Positions 26,973-35,399 of a stretch of DNA of 62,297 nt are shown piece after piece; the stretch's first letter is position 1, and each line of letters begins with the position of its first letter. Origin of the DNA: Verrucomicrobiota bacterium (GTDB taxonomy: Bacteria; Verrucomicrobiota; Verrucomicrobiia; Limisphaerales; DSYF01); assembly GCA_025457615.1 (NCBI GenBank), contig JALOTZ010000012.1, positions 1 to 62,297 on the forward strand. The letters run 5' to 3'. A program made the translations under genes and the position numbers. The notes below the pieces were generated by a model. The model had not been told where the DNA came from. It saw only the letters and a program-made list of their open reading frames with translations, and did no database searches.

Positions 26973-27920
26973 TCATGCTTGGGTGTCCGGCATGGTGATC
27001 TTGCGAAACACCTCATCGAGGCGCCCCTCCTCGGTGTGCAATTCCTCGATCACCACCCCGTGGAGACTCGAGGCCACCAACGCGGCAAATTCGCCGTTGC
27101 GGGGCGCGGTCCGCGGATACGCCCGCACCGTCGCCCGCTGCTCCCCGTCGCCGACCACTTCGCATTGTCTGACCGCCGGCAACGCGCGCAGCCGCTGCGC
27201 CAGTTCCGCCCCCTTCAGCCCGGACACCCGCACCGTCACGGCTCCCGATGATTCGGAGCGCTGCCGCAGTTCGGCGGGCGTGCCATTGGCCACGATCCGG
27301 CCGCGATCAATGATGATGGCGCGCGTGCAGACCGCGTCCACCTCCTCGAGGATATGAGTCGAGAACACGATGGCCTTCTTCTCGCCCATTTTGCGGATCA
27401 AGGTCCGCACCTCGTGCTTCTGGTTGGGATCCAGGCCATCGGTCGGTTCATCCAGCACCAGCACGTCGGGATCGTGAATGATGGATTGGGCGAAACAGGT
27501 CCGGTGCCGGTAGCCCTTGGAGAGCGTCTCCACGCTCTGATGCAGCACGGTCTCGAGAAAGCACATCTCGACCACGCGCTGCACCGCCTTGCCCTGGGCC
27601 GCGCCCGAAAGGCCGCGAATCTCGGCGGCAAAGTTCAGGAAGCCATGCACGGTCATGTCCGTGTAGGCCGGCGCGTTCTCGGGCAGGTAACCCATCAGGC
27701 GCTTGGCCCGGAGGGGATCATTCACCACATCGTGCCCCCCGACGGTGGCCGACCCGCCGCTGGGCGGGATGAAGCCGGTGATCATGCGCATCGTGGTGGA
27801 TTTCCCGGCGCCGTTGGGCCCGAGGAAGCCCAGCACCTCGCCCCGCTCCACGCGGAAGGACACGTTGTCCACCGCCTTCTTGCTTCCAAAGTTCTTGGAC
27901 AGATTCTGAACGGATATCAT
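26973..27920 (-). CDS. ABC transporter ATP-binding protein (GldA-like)
   Basis: First gene of the operon. Residues 1-230 form a complete ATPase: Walker A GPNGAGKST near residue 36, Q-loop, the signature LSKGYRHR (a common variant of LSGGQ in this subfamily), Walker B VLVLDEPTDGLD and the switch His in VFSTHILEE. The last ~80 residues are the extra C-terminal domain found in ABC-2 exporters of the GldA/NatA type. The ATG faces the divergent lipoprotein/RND operon across a 362-bp gap. Confidence 0.93.
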   Translation of the reverse strand: MISVQNLSKNFGSKKAVDNVSFRVERGEVLGFLGPNGAGKSTTMRMITGFIPPSGGSATVGGHDVVNDPLRAKRLMGYLPENAPAYTDMTVHGFLNFAAEIRGLSGAAQGKAVQRVVEMCFLETVLHQSVETLSKGYRHRTCFAQSIIHDPDVLVLDEPTDGLDPNQKHEVRTLIRKMGEKKAIVFSTHILEEVDAVCTRAIIIDRGRIVANGTPAELRQRSESSGAVTVRVSGLKGAELAQRLRALPAVRQCEVVGDGEQRATVRAYPRTAPRNGEFAALVASSLHGVVIEELHTEEGRLDEVFRKITMPDTQA

Positions 27921-28173
27921 GGTGTTGCTGTGCGGCTCAAAAAACCGGGCATGGATTTAACGCATTGCCGTGCGCTTGTAAACCAGTCAGCGCCGGCATT
28001 GAGCCCGGCGGACAAAGCCCCTATCATCCCGCCATCGCGGTTTGGCGATTGGACCACACACCCGTTCACGTGTTCAAAATTTTTCTATCCAGGGACAGGA
28101 AGGCCCTGCTCGATCGGCATGCTGTGCCGGGGCTGAGCGCGGTCGGAGCGAACCTCCTTCTGCACCGCGGCAA
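27921..28173. other. Divergent intergenic region upstream of two operons
   Basis: No gene is supported here. It must hold the promoters of the minus-strand ABC operon and the plus-strand envelope-lipid operon. A plus-strand frame stays open through it but shows no protein-like features. The right part passes into the heptad repeat array. Confidence 0.5.
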
Positions 28174-28282
28174 ACATTCAACGCTCAACGCTCAACGTTC
28201 AACGCTCAAGGGGTTGCCAATCGTTGCCGCATTGGACCTTGAACGTTGGACGTTGGACGTTTTGCGTCGGTTCAGGGGTTCC
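28174..28282. repeat. Inverted heptanucleotide array, copy 1
   Basis: The left arm has five tandem 7-mers of the form CRYTCAA (28174-28208). The right arm has 7-mers TTGAACG, TTGGACG, TTGGACG (about 28238-28258) after TTGGACC. The arms are complementary and can form one long imperfect stem. The right arm is followed by TTTTGCGTCGGTTC and AGGGGTTCC, ending exactly at the ATG of the next gene. The same tail follows copy 2 at 32104-32213 with three changes in 23 bases. Confidence 0.8.
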
Positions 28283-28747
28283 ATGCGCGAAGCCGGGTTT
28301 CTGATCCTGCTCGCCCTGACCCTGCTGGCGAACGGTTGCCGCACCGGCCCGACGCTCGCCCCGACGGACCTGTCCGCTCCCGGCTGGCACATCCGTCGGG
28401 GACAGGCACTGTGGCAGCCGAAGACCGGTGCGCCCGAACTCGCCGGAAATCTTCTCATCGCTTCCAACCCCGGCGGGGAGGATTTCATTCGGTTCAGCAA
28501 GGATCCCCTGGAGATCGTGCTGGCCCGACGCACCCCTGCGGGCTGGCGGCTGGAGATCCCGGCGTTTCATAAAGCGTATTCGGGTCCAGGCCGGGCGCCC
28601 CGGCGCGTCGGGTGGTTCCAGTTGGCCGATACCGTCCTGCACGGCTCCACCGCCACGGGCTGGACATGGTCGGACCTGGATGACGGTCGGTGGCAGTTCG
28701 CCAACCCTCGCACCGGCGAGCGCATGGAAGGGTTCTTCACCCCATGA
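28283..28747 (+). CDS. Small lipoprotein, first gene of RND/acyltransferase operon
   Basis: A 154-aa predicted lipoprotein. The ATG at 28283 gives a signal peptide with the lipobox LLANGC. The mature part is beta-rich (GWHIRRGQALWQP, LLIASNPGGEDFIRF, LEIVLARRTPAGWRLEIP), somewhat like LolB or the small DUF3261-type lipoproteins found in aryl-polyene clusters. That similarity is only an impression. The frame is open far upstream, but that stretch translates the heptad repeat and is not protein-like. The stop overlaps the start of the RND exporter gene (ATGA), so the two are coupled. Confidence 0.75.
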   Translation: MREAGFLILLALTLLANGCRTGPTLAPTDLSAPGWHIRRGQALWQPKTGAPELAGNLLIASNPGGEDFIRFSKDPLEIVLARRTPAGWRLEIPAFHKAYSGPGRAPRRVGWFQLADTVLHGSTATGWTWSDLDDGRWQFANPRTGERMEGFFTP

Positions 28748-31700
28748 CCGGGAGGCGGCGTCGATGGGTGGCGGGGGTCTTGATCGCGCTGGCGGCCACC
28801 GGCGTGTGGCGGTTGGGCTTCGATGTGGAAGTGCTCAACCTGCTGCCACGCAGCCTCCCGGAAGTCCAGGGCCTCGCAATCTACAACGAGCACTTTGTCC
28901 ATGCGCGCGAGTTGATCCTGTCCGTTCAGGCCGACACCCCCACCCTCGCGGAGTCCGCCGCGCGCGCCATCGCCGAGCACTTGCGTCGGGACACCAACCG
29001 CGTGGCCGAAGCGCATTGGCAACCGCCCTGGCGCGAGCATCCAGACCAGGCCGCCGCCATGCTCGCGCACGTCTGGATCAACCAGCCCCCAAACCACTTT
29101 CAAGACCTCCTGGATCGCCTGCGGCCGGCTCGAATAGTTAGTGAACTCCAATCCGCGCGCACCCGGCTGGCCACCACGTTCTCGCCCGCGGAATTCGCGC
29201 AGCTGGGGTTTGATCCGCTCGGGTTTACCCAACTGCCCGGCCCATCGGGCGGCGGCATGCAGTTCGGCCGGGGCGACGAAATGTTTGCCGCGCCGGACGG
29301 CACTTTCCGCCTGGTGTTCGTCCAGGCCACCGGCGACCTGACGGGTTACCGGGAATGCGCGACGTGGTTCCAGGCGGTTCAGCATGAGGTTCAGCAAATC
29401 GCGGGAAGCTCGGGCGCCTTGGACGGTGTCACGGTGCGTTACACCGGACGGCCGGCCTTCGTCTCCGAGATTTCGGGCGGCATGCAGTCTGACATGACCC
29501 AGTCGGTCATCGGCACCGGGGTGATTGTCGCAGGGCTGTTCTGGTGGGCGCACCGGAAACTCAAGCCGATGGCCTGGCTGATGGTTCTGATGGCGACGAC
29601 CATCGGGTTGACCCTGGCGTTGGGCGGACTGGTTTACGGGCCGCTGAACGTGATCGGCGTGGGGTTTGCCGCGATTCTGCTCGGATTGGTGGCGGACTAC
29701 GGCGTGGTGCTTTACCAGGAATGGCGGGAACACGGGTTGGCCGGACATCCCTCCCCGCTGGAGTCGGCTCGACGCGGAATCCGGTGGTCGGCCGTCACCA
29801 CCGCCATGGCGTTCCTGATGTTGAACCTGGGCGGGCTGCCCGGTCTGGCCCAACTGGGAACACTCGTCGCGATCGGCGTACTGTCCGGAGCCGGCCTCAT
29901 GCTCGGGCTGTATCTGGGTCCGCTGGCCGGGACCGACTCTCTGACAGCCGCAGCAACCCGCGGGCCGGGCGAAAGCGGCCTGACATGGCGTGATCGTGTT
30001 CGGTCGAACGCCGCCTGGCCTTTGACCGTGGCTGCCTTCGCGGGGGCGGTCGCGGCCCTTTGGACCGGATTCCCCATCTTGAACCGCTCAGCGGATGCGT
30101 TGCGCCCGCGCAGCAGCCCCGCCTACACGGCTTTGCACGAGATCGAACAACGGATGCAACGCACGGAACCTTCGTTGTGGCTGATTCTCGCCGGCCGCGA
30201 CGAATCCGACGTCGGAAGATTGTTGGACCAAACCGAGGCCAGTCTCGAGTCCGCCCAGGCAGCCGGCGCGGTGGCGCGGTTCACACTGCCCACAGACCTC
30301 TGGCCGCGTCCGGAAAACGCCGCCGCCAATCGTGACGCCCTTCGCGAACTGCTGTCCACATGGCCCGACCTTCGCGCCTTGGTGCTGTCCAACGGATTCA
30401 CCAGCCAGGCGCTGGGGCTGGCGGACGGAGTTCTCGAGGCGTTCGCCAAACGGCTCGACACAGGCTCCCCCTGGCCCGACAACGCCGTGGCTCGCTGGAG
30501 CCTGGGACAATTTACTGCACGCACCGCAACGAACCTCTGGGTGATGGGCCTGGTGTACCCGGCAGTCCAAGCGCGGATCCCGATGCCGTCCCTGCCCGGG
30601 CAGCCAGAAGGCCGGGCCTGGCTGGTCGGCTGGGACCGTCTGGGCAAAGCCCTCGCCGAGGTCATTCAGCGAGGTCTGCGCCGGGTGCTGATTCCAACCG
30701 CGCTGGCGATAATCGTCTGCCTCGGACTGGCCTTCCGCCGGCCATTGGAAGTGTGGCTGAGTCTGGCCATGCTCGCCTTCTCTCTGCTGTGCCTCTGTGC
30801 CCTGATGAAACTGGTGGGGTGGTCCTGGAATCTGCTCAATCTCATGGCCCTGCCCTTGTTGCTGGGGGCGGGGGTGGATTACGCCATCCACATGTTGCTG
30901 GCGTTGCGTCGTTACAATGGCGATGTGGCGAGAACGCGGCGATCCGTGGGGCGTGCCTTGTGGCTGTGTGCGGCCACCACCATCGCTGCGTTTGGATCCC
31001 TGGGCCTTTCCAACAACGCCGGTTTGGCCAGCCTGGGGCAGGTCTGCGCTTCCGGCATGGCGCTGACCTACCTGGTTGCCACCTGGCTGTTGCCGGCGTG
31101 GTGGCTCTGGCTGCGAAGGCACTACGGCGGCCCAAGCGTTCCGGAGCAGACCGCCGAACACCGGGCCCGACAGGCATCCTCCCTCTACGGTGCGCGCGGT
31201 TGGCAGACCGGATTGTGGCTCGCACGACAACTGCCCTATCCCTTCCTCGTCGGATTGGCGAAACTGGCGGCCGCCGCTTATCGCCGCGTTGCGCGACATC
31301 GTTTCGCCACCGTCGCCGCCAACCTGCGTCCTGTCTGCGGCACAGCGCTCCAGACCGAAGCGGCTGCGGACCGTCTGTTCTCGCAGTTCGCGCGGAAACT
31401 GACTGATCTGTGGATTTTTGAAGGCGGCCGGCCCATCGAACATCTGTTCGGGGAGATGACCGGGTTGGAGCACCTGCTGGCCGCCAGCGCGCCGGGTCGC
31501 GGATTGTTGCTGGTCACCCCGCATCTGGGCAACTGGGAGTTCGGGGCGCCGGTGCTCACGCGACAGGGCATCACCATGCAAGTCGTGACCCTGGCCGAGC
31601 CGGACGACGCCCTGACCCGGCTGCGCCAGCAGTCCCGCGCACGCTGGAACATCGAAACCGTGGTCATCGGGGCCGATCCCTTCGGGTTCGTGGAACTTAT

Positions 31701-32052
31701 CCGCCGCCTCGAGAGCGGGGCTGCGGTCGCCGTGCTGGTGGATCGACCAGCGCCATCCACAGCCACCGAGGTGGAACTGTTCAGCCGCCCCTTTCTCGCC
31801 TCCTCGGCACCGGCCGAACTGGCGCGCGCCACCGGTTGCGCCATCCTGCCCGTCTATGTCGTGCGTGAGGACGGCCACTACACCGCAACGGCGCTGGCTC
31901 CCGTTGATTACGACCGCGCCGCCTTGCGCGATCCGCGGGCCCGCCAGCAGCTCACGCAGAAAATCCTGCGTGCCTTCGAGCCGGCCATCCGCCAGCATGC
32001 CGATCAATGGTATCACTTCGTGCCCATCTGGCCCGCGCCGACCGCTTCATAG
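28744..32052 (+). CDS. RND/MMPL exporter fused to an LpxL-like acyltransferase
   Basis: A 1102-aa fusion. Residues 1-800 are an RND-superfamily predicted exporter (COG4258 type). They comprise an N-terminal membrane segment, a periplasmic loop, a membrane block with GLVADYGVVLYQEW, a second loop, and a second block with GAGVDYAIHMLLAL and CAATTIAAFGSLGLS. Residues 815-1100 are a lysophospholipid/lauroyl acyltransferase-like domain with the catalytic HX4E motif in PHLGNWE (H927, E932) and the VDRPAP and PVYVV strands of the LpxL/HtrB family. Related exporters and acyltransferases occur in aryl-polyene and xanthomonadin clusters, where they act on polyene lipids. The product probably acylates a lipid and moves it across the inner membrane. 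It starts by ATGA overlap with the lipoprotein gene, and the LolA-like gene follows 14 bases later. Confidence 0.88.
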   Translation: MTGRRRRWVAGVLIALAATGVWRLGFDVEVLNLLPRSLPEVQGLAIYNEHFVHARELILSVQADTPTLAESAARAIAEHLRRDTNRVAEAHWQPPWREHPDQAAAMLAHVWINQPPNHFQDLLDRLRPARIVSELQSARTRLATTFSPAEFAQLGFDPLGFTQLPGPSGGGMQFGRGDEMFAAPDGTFRLVFVQATGDLTGYRECATWFQAVQHEVQQIAGSSGALDGVTVRYTGRPAFVSEISGGMQSDMTQSVIGTGVIVAGLFWWAHRKLKPMAWLMVLMATTIGLTLALGGLVYGPLNVIGVGFAAILLGLVADYGVVLYQEWREHGLAGHPSPLESARRGIRWSAVTTAMAFLMLNLGGLPGLAQLGTLVAIGVLSGAGLMLGLYLGPLAGTDSLTAAATRGPGESGLTWRDRVRSNAAWPLTVAAFAGAVAALWTGFPILNRSADALRPRSSPAYTALHEIEQRMQRTEPSLWLILAGRDESDVGRLLDQTEASLESAQAAGAVARFTLPTDLWPRPENAAANRDALRELLSTWPDLRALVLSNGFTSQALGLADGVLEAFAKRLDTGSPWPDNAVARWSLGQFTARTATNLWVMGLVYPAVQARIPMPSLPGQPEGRAWLVGWDRLGKALAEVIQRGLRRVLIPTALAIIVCLGLAFRRPLEVWLSLAMLAFSLLCLCALMKLVGWSWNLLNLMALPLLLGAGVDYAIHMLLALRRYNGDVARTRRSVGRALWLCAATTIAAFGSLGLSNNAGLASLGQVCASGMALTYLVATWLLPAWWLWLRRHYGGPSVPEQTAEHRARQASSLYGARGWQTGLWLARQLPYPFLVGLAKLAAAAYRRVARHRFATVAANLRPVCGTALQTEAAADRLFSQFARKLTDLWIFEGGRPIEHLFGEMTGLEHLLAASAPGRGLLLVTPHLGNWEFGAPVLTRQGITMQVVTLAEPDDALTRLRQQSRARWNIETVVIGADPFGFVELIRRLESGAAVAVLVDRPAPSTATEVELFSRPFLASSAPAELARATGCAILPVYVVREDGHYTATALAPVDYDRAALRDPRARQQLTQKILRAFEPAIRQHADQWYHFVPIWPAPTAS

Positions 32053-32066
32053 AGAGCCTCCGCAAC

Positions 32067-32885
32067 GTGATCTCGCGCGTTGGGATCCTGAACCCGCGGG
32101 GAACACTCAACATTCAACACTCAACTTTCAACATCCAGGAGCGCGGCATTGGGCGTTCGCCGTTGGACGTTGAACGTTGGACGTTGAGCGTTTTCCATCG
32201 GTTCCGGGGTTCCCGGCGCGCAGGGCTCCTTGCCGTCTGGCTGTGCCTGGCCGGCGGGACGGTGTTCGGACAGGACGCGCCCGACCCGATCCTGGCCGCC
32301 TGGCTCGAGGCGCATCAGAAGCTGCAGACCTGGTCGGCGGACCTGGTCCAAACCCGGCACCTCGCCGCGCTGGCTCAGCCCTTGGTTGCCACCGGGCGCG
32401 TTCATTACTCGCAACCTGGGCTGTTCCGATGGGAGTTGGGTCAACCGCCCGAAACCATCGCCGTCCGCTCCCCTCATGAACTTCTCCTCATCTACCCCGG
32501 ATTGAAACGCGCGGAACGCTATCCGCTCGGTCCGGCCCAGCCTGGGCCGCTGCGCGATGCCCTGACCTTGATGGAAGCGGGCTTTCCAAAGAACGAAGCC
32601 ACGCTGCGCGAAGGTTACGCCGTCTCGACCCAGCCGGCAGCCGACGGACTGTGCCGCATCCAGCTCGAACCCAAGACCGCAACGGCGAAGCGGCTCGTGA
32701 CCCGGGTGTCCCTCACGTTCCAGACCAATGTCTTCAACCTGACCGCCAGCGAGATCGAGTTTGCCGACGGTTCACGGTTGCAGAACCAGTTTTCGCGCCG
32801 CCTCAGCAACCAACCGCTGCCGCCGGACCTGTTCTCCACCAACCTGCCGCCGGACTACAGACTGGTGGAACCCTTCAAACCATGA
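32067..32885 (+). CDS. LolA-like outer-membrane lipoprotein carrier family protein
   Basis: Predicted periplasmic carrier for a lipidated or hydrophobic substrate. The mature part (from FGQDAPDPILAAWLEAHQ) matches the LolA fold: LQTWSADLVQTRHL, GRVHYSQPGLFRWEL, LLLIYPGLKRAERYPLG and LTASEIEFADGSR. The start is uncertain. A GTG at 32067 has AGAGAG upstream, but it would put the translated heptad repeat (LNIQHSTFNIQ ... DVERWTL) ahead of the signal peptide. An in-frame TTG at 32184 would give a normal signal sequence (RRAGLLAVWLCLAGGTVFG) and 233 residues. The stop overlaps the dehydratase start (ATGA). Confidence 0.8.
   Translation: MISRVGILNPRGTLNIQHSTFNIQERGIGRSPLDVERWTLSVFHRFRGSRRAGLLAVWLCLAGGTVFGQDAPDPILAAWLEAHQKLQTWSADLVQTRHLAALAQPLVATGRVHYSQPGLFRWELGQPPETIAVRSPHELLLIYPGLKRAERYPLGPAQPGPLRDALTLMEAGFPKNEATLREGYAVSTQPAADGLCRIQLEPKTATAKRLVTRVSLTFQTNVFNLTASEIEFADGSRLQNQFSRRLSNQPLPPDLFSTNLPPDYRLVEPFKP
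32104..32213. repeat. Inverted heptanucleotide array, copy 2
   Basis: The left arm is CACTCAA CATTCAA CACTCAA CTTTCAA (32104-32131). The right arm is TTGGACG TTGAACG TTGGACG TTGAGCG (32163-32190), then TTTTCCATCGGTTCC and GGGGTTCC. It lies between the exporter stop and the signal-peptide region of the LolA-like gene, so it either forms the leader or is translated as an N-terminal extension. Confidence 0.8.
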
Positions 32886-33325
32886 CTGCTGACGTGCGCC
32901 TGACCGACGCCCTCCACCGCCTGCCGCATGGGGCGGAGTTCCGTTTCGTGGACCGGCTAACCGCGCTGGACCCGGGGCAATCCGGCGCGGGCGAATACGC
33001 GATCCGCGGAGATGAGCCGTTCCTTCGCGGCCATTTCCCCGGCGACCCGCTGTTTCCCGGCGTGCTGCTGGTGGAGGCGCTGGCTCAATTGGCTGGAGTG
33101 ATCGCGCAGGCCGATCCGTCCCAGGCTCCCCTGCCCGGCCTGAAGCTCACCGCCATCCGCAACGCGAAGATTCTCGGCACCGGCAGACCCGGCGACGTAC
33201 TGCAGCTCGAAGCGGAGATCACAGGGCGGTTAGCCAACCTGGTGCAGGCCCGCGGCGCGGTGCGGGTCCACAACCAGACGGTGCTCCAGGCGGACGTGGT
33301 GTTGAGCGGCGGAGCGGAGAATTGA
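32882..33325 (+). CDS. FabZ-like 3-hydroxyacyl-ACP dehydratase (hotdog fold)
   Basis: A 147-aa hotdog protein. It has the FabA/FabZ active-site helix RGHFPGDPLFPGVLLVEALAQLAG with catalytic His51 and Glu65. Upstream PHGAEFRFVDR matches the FabZ N-terminal strand. FabZ normally acts in fatty-acid elongation. Here the gene is the last member of the exporter/acyltransferase/LolA-like operon (ATGA overlap), a setting that suggests a dedicated dehydratase for the exported lipid rather than the housekeeping one. No ketosynthase, reductase or ACP gene is near. Confidence 0.85.
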   Translation: MTADVRLTDALHRLPHGAEFRFVDRLTALDPGQSGAGEYAIRGDEPFLRGHFPGDPLFPGVLLVEALAQLAGVIAQADPSQAPLPGLKLTAIRNAKILGTGRPGDVLQLEAEITGRLANLVQARGAVRVHNQTVLQADVVLSGGAEN

Positions 33326-33370
33326 AATGGCCGTTGGCGCGGTCGCCGGTTTTGCATACGCTGCCGGCGC

Positions 33371-34651
33371 ATGAGCATTCTTGAGGAACTGGAATGGCGG
33401 GGGCTGATCGCCGACTGCACCGACCGGGAAGCGCTGACCACGCGGCTGGCGTCGCCGATCACGCTGTACTGCGGCTTCGACCCCACGGCGGACAGCCTGC
33501 ACGTGGGCAACCTGGTTCCCCTGCTCGCCCTCCGACGCTTCCAACAACTTGGCCATCATCCCATCGCCATCGCCGGCGGCGCCACCGGCAGCATTGGCGA
33601 TCCCAGCGGCAAGACCGCCGAACGCCAGTTGCTCACCCGCGAGGTCCTCGACCACAACATTGCCCGGGTGAAGGAACAGTTGAAACGGCTGCTGGATTTT
33701 GAAACACCGGCCAACCCGGCCCGGTTGCTGGACAACGCCGCCTGGATCGCCAACGTCAGTTACCTCGATTTTCTGCGCGACATCGGGAAGCATTTCTCGG
33801 TCAACCAGATGGTGGGCAAAGAAAGCGTGCGCGCCCGCATGGAGGATCGCGAGGTGGGCATCAGCTACACCGAATTCAGTTACATGCTGCTCCAGGCCTA
33901 CGATTTCTACGTGCTGTGTCGCGACCACAGTTGCGAACTGCAAATCGGCGGCAGCGATCAATGGGGCAACATCACCGCCGGAATCGACCTCACCCGCAAG
34001 AAGCTCGGCCGCACCGTCTATGGCCTCACCCTGCCCCTGATCACCAATGCGGACGGCTCCAAGTTCGGCAAGACGGCGGCGGGCGCGGTGTGGCTCGACG
34101 CCGCGCGCACCAGCGTGTATCGCTTCTACCAGTTCTGGATCAACACCGACGACCGGGATGTCATCCGTTACCTCAAATTCTTCACGTTCCTCTCCCGCGA
34201 GACCATTGCCGGGCTCGAAGAACAGCACACGGCCAATCCGGGCGCGCGCGAGGCGCATCGCGCCCTGGCCCAGGCGGTCACCGACCTGATCCACGGCGAG
34301 GCGGCGACGCAGGAAGCCGCTCGCGCCAGCACCATTCTCTTCGGCGGCTCGCTCGAGGGCATCGCGGAAGGCACGTTCAACGAGATCGTCGGCGAAGTCC
34401 CCACCCGCGAGGCCGCCCGGGCCCAACTGGAGGGACAGGGAATGCCCCTCCTGGACTTGCTGGTGCTGTCCGGCCTGTGCGCCTCCAAGGGCCAGGCGCG
34501 CAAGGACATTCAAGGCGGCGGCATCTACGTGAACAACGTGCGCGAATCCGATCCGCAACGCACGGTGGGCGCCGATCAACTGCTCTTCGGCAAGCACCTG
34601 CTCCTGCGCAAAGGCAAGAAGAATTACACGGTCGTGACGGCGGGGGCGTAA
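33371..34651 (+). CDS. tyrS: Tyrosine-tRNA ligase
   Basis: Class I aminoacyl-tRNA synthetase charging tRNA-Tyr. HVGN (starting at H44) is the HIGH motif, YCGFDPTADS precedes it, and GGSDQWGN binds tyrosine. The KMSKS loop reads KFGKT near residue 231, the form found in many bacterial TyrRS. The C-terminal S4-type RNA-binding domain (about residues 360-426) contains LLVLSGLCASKGQARKDI-type residues. At 426 aa it is normal length. It follows the lipid operon by 45 bases. Confidence 0.96.
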   Translation: MSILEELEWRGLIADCTDREALTTRLASPITLYCGFDPTADSLHVGNLVPLLALRRFQQLGHHPIAIAGGATGSIGDPSGKTAERQLLTREVLDHNIARVKEQLKRLLDFETPANPARLLDNAAWIANVSYLDFLRDIGKHFSVNQMVGKESVRARMEDREVGISYTEFSYMLLQAYDFYVLCRDHSCELQIGGSDQWGNITAGIDLTRKKLGRTVYGLTLPLITNADGSKFGKTAAGAVWLDAARTSVYRFYQFWINTDDRDVIRYLKFFTFLSRETIAGLEEQHTANPGAREAHRALAQAVTDLIHGEAATQEAARASTILFGGSLEGIAEGTFNEIVGEVPTREAARAQLEGQGMPLLDLLVLSGLCASKGQARKDIQGGGIYVNNVRESDPQRTVGADQLLFGKHLLLRKGKKNYTVVTAGA

Positions 34652-34659
34652 CTGCGACG

Positions 34660-35397
34660 CTATCCGCCCAATCCCTCCGCCGCCAACAGCCGCCGCTTCC
34701 AATCCAGTCCGGCGGAGAATCCACCCAACTGACCGCTGGCGGCCACGACGCGATGGCACGGCACCAGGACCGGCACCGGGTTTGCCCCGCACGCGGCTCC
34801 GACTGCCCGGGCCGCCTTTGGCTGCCCTATGCATTTTGCCAAGACGCCGTACGTCATCTTCCGTCCCGGTCGAACCCCCAGTAGCGCCTGCCAGACCTTG
34901 CGCTGGAACGCTGTGGCGCCGGTCCAATCGAGGGGAGGCAACCGGGTCCGCGGTCGTCCTTGCAGCACCGCGCCCAACGCCCGGCGTGTCCACTCGCACC
35001 AACGCCGCACCGCAGCCGGTGCGTCGTTCGGCAGCGGTTCCCATGCGCCGCGTAGGCGTGGACGCCTGCCTGTGCGGGGCACGCAGACAGGTGAGTCCGC
35101 GCCCTCGGTTCCCCCGATCACGGAAGAGCGGCTGGATTGCTGAAGGCCAGTTCCAGTTCGGGATAACGGCGCCGACTCACGTCGGCGGCTACGGTTGCGG
35201 GGTTCAAAGCACGGACCTTCTCGTTCGGAGAATTCTCCAGCGCAATCCGGTCTTTGATCGGGAAAGGTCAGGCGTGACAGGCCTACCCGCGTGAACTCCG
35301 CGGTGAAATCGCCCCAGTCGGTTTCGATCCTCAAGCCCCAGCGCCCCCTGGTGCTGTCCCGACTGGAGAAGTGTGCCATGTCGCGACAGTAGCCCAT
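34660..35397 (-). CDS. ogt: Methylated-DNA-protein cysteine methyltransferase with an insertion
   Basis: Repairs O6-alkylguanine by suicide transfer to a cysteine. The C-terminal domain (about residues 160-245) is well conserved: FQRKVWQALLGVRPGRKMTYG, ARAVGAACGANPVPVLVPCHRV with Cys214, and LGGFSAGLDWKR. The N-terminal domain is interrupted: residues about 52-122 are Arg/Pro/Ser-rich and come from a stretch with dyads at 35054-35067 (AGGCGT-GG-ACGCCT) and 35172-35185 (CCGAC-TCAC-GTCGG), like intergenic repeats. The protein is therefore 245 aa instead of about 170. The frame is intact, so it may still work. An internal ATG at 35379 is an alternative start. The upstream gene stops 2 bases before the ATG. 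Confidence 0.85.
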   Translation of the reverse strand: MGYCRDMAHFSSRDSTRGRWGLRIETDWGDFTAEFTRVGLSRLTFPDQRPDCAGEFSEREGPCFEPRNRSRRRESAPLSRTGTGLQQSSRSSVIGGTEGADSPVCVPRTGRRPRLRGAWEPLPNDAPAAVRRWCEWTRRALGAVLQGRPRTRLPPLDWTGATAFQRKVWQALLGVRPGRKMTYGVLAKCIGQPKAARAVGAACGANPVPVLVPCHRVVAASGQLGGFSAGLDWKRRLLAAEGLGG

Positions 35398-35399
35398 GG

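Noticed and set aside
28174-28260. Heptad arrays considered as a CRISPR-like or minisatellite array
   Set aside because: Units are 7 bases with no spacers and are arranged as two complementary arms, not direct repeats with unique spacers. No cas genes are present.
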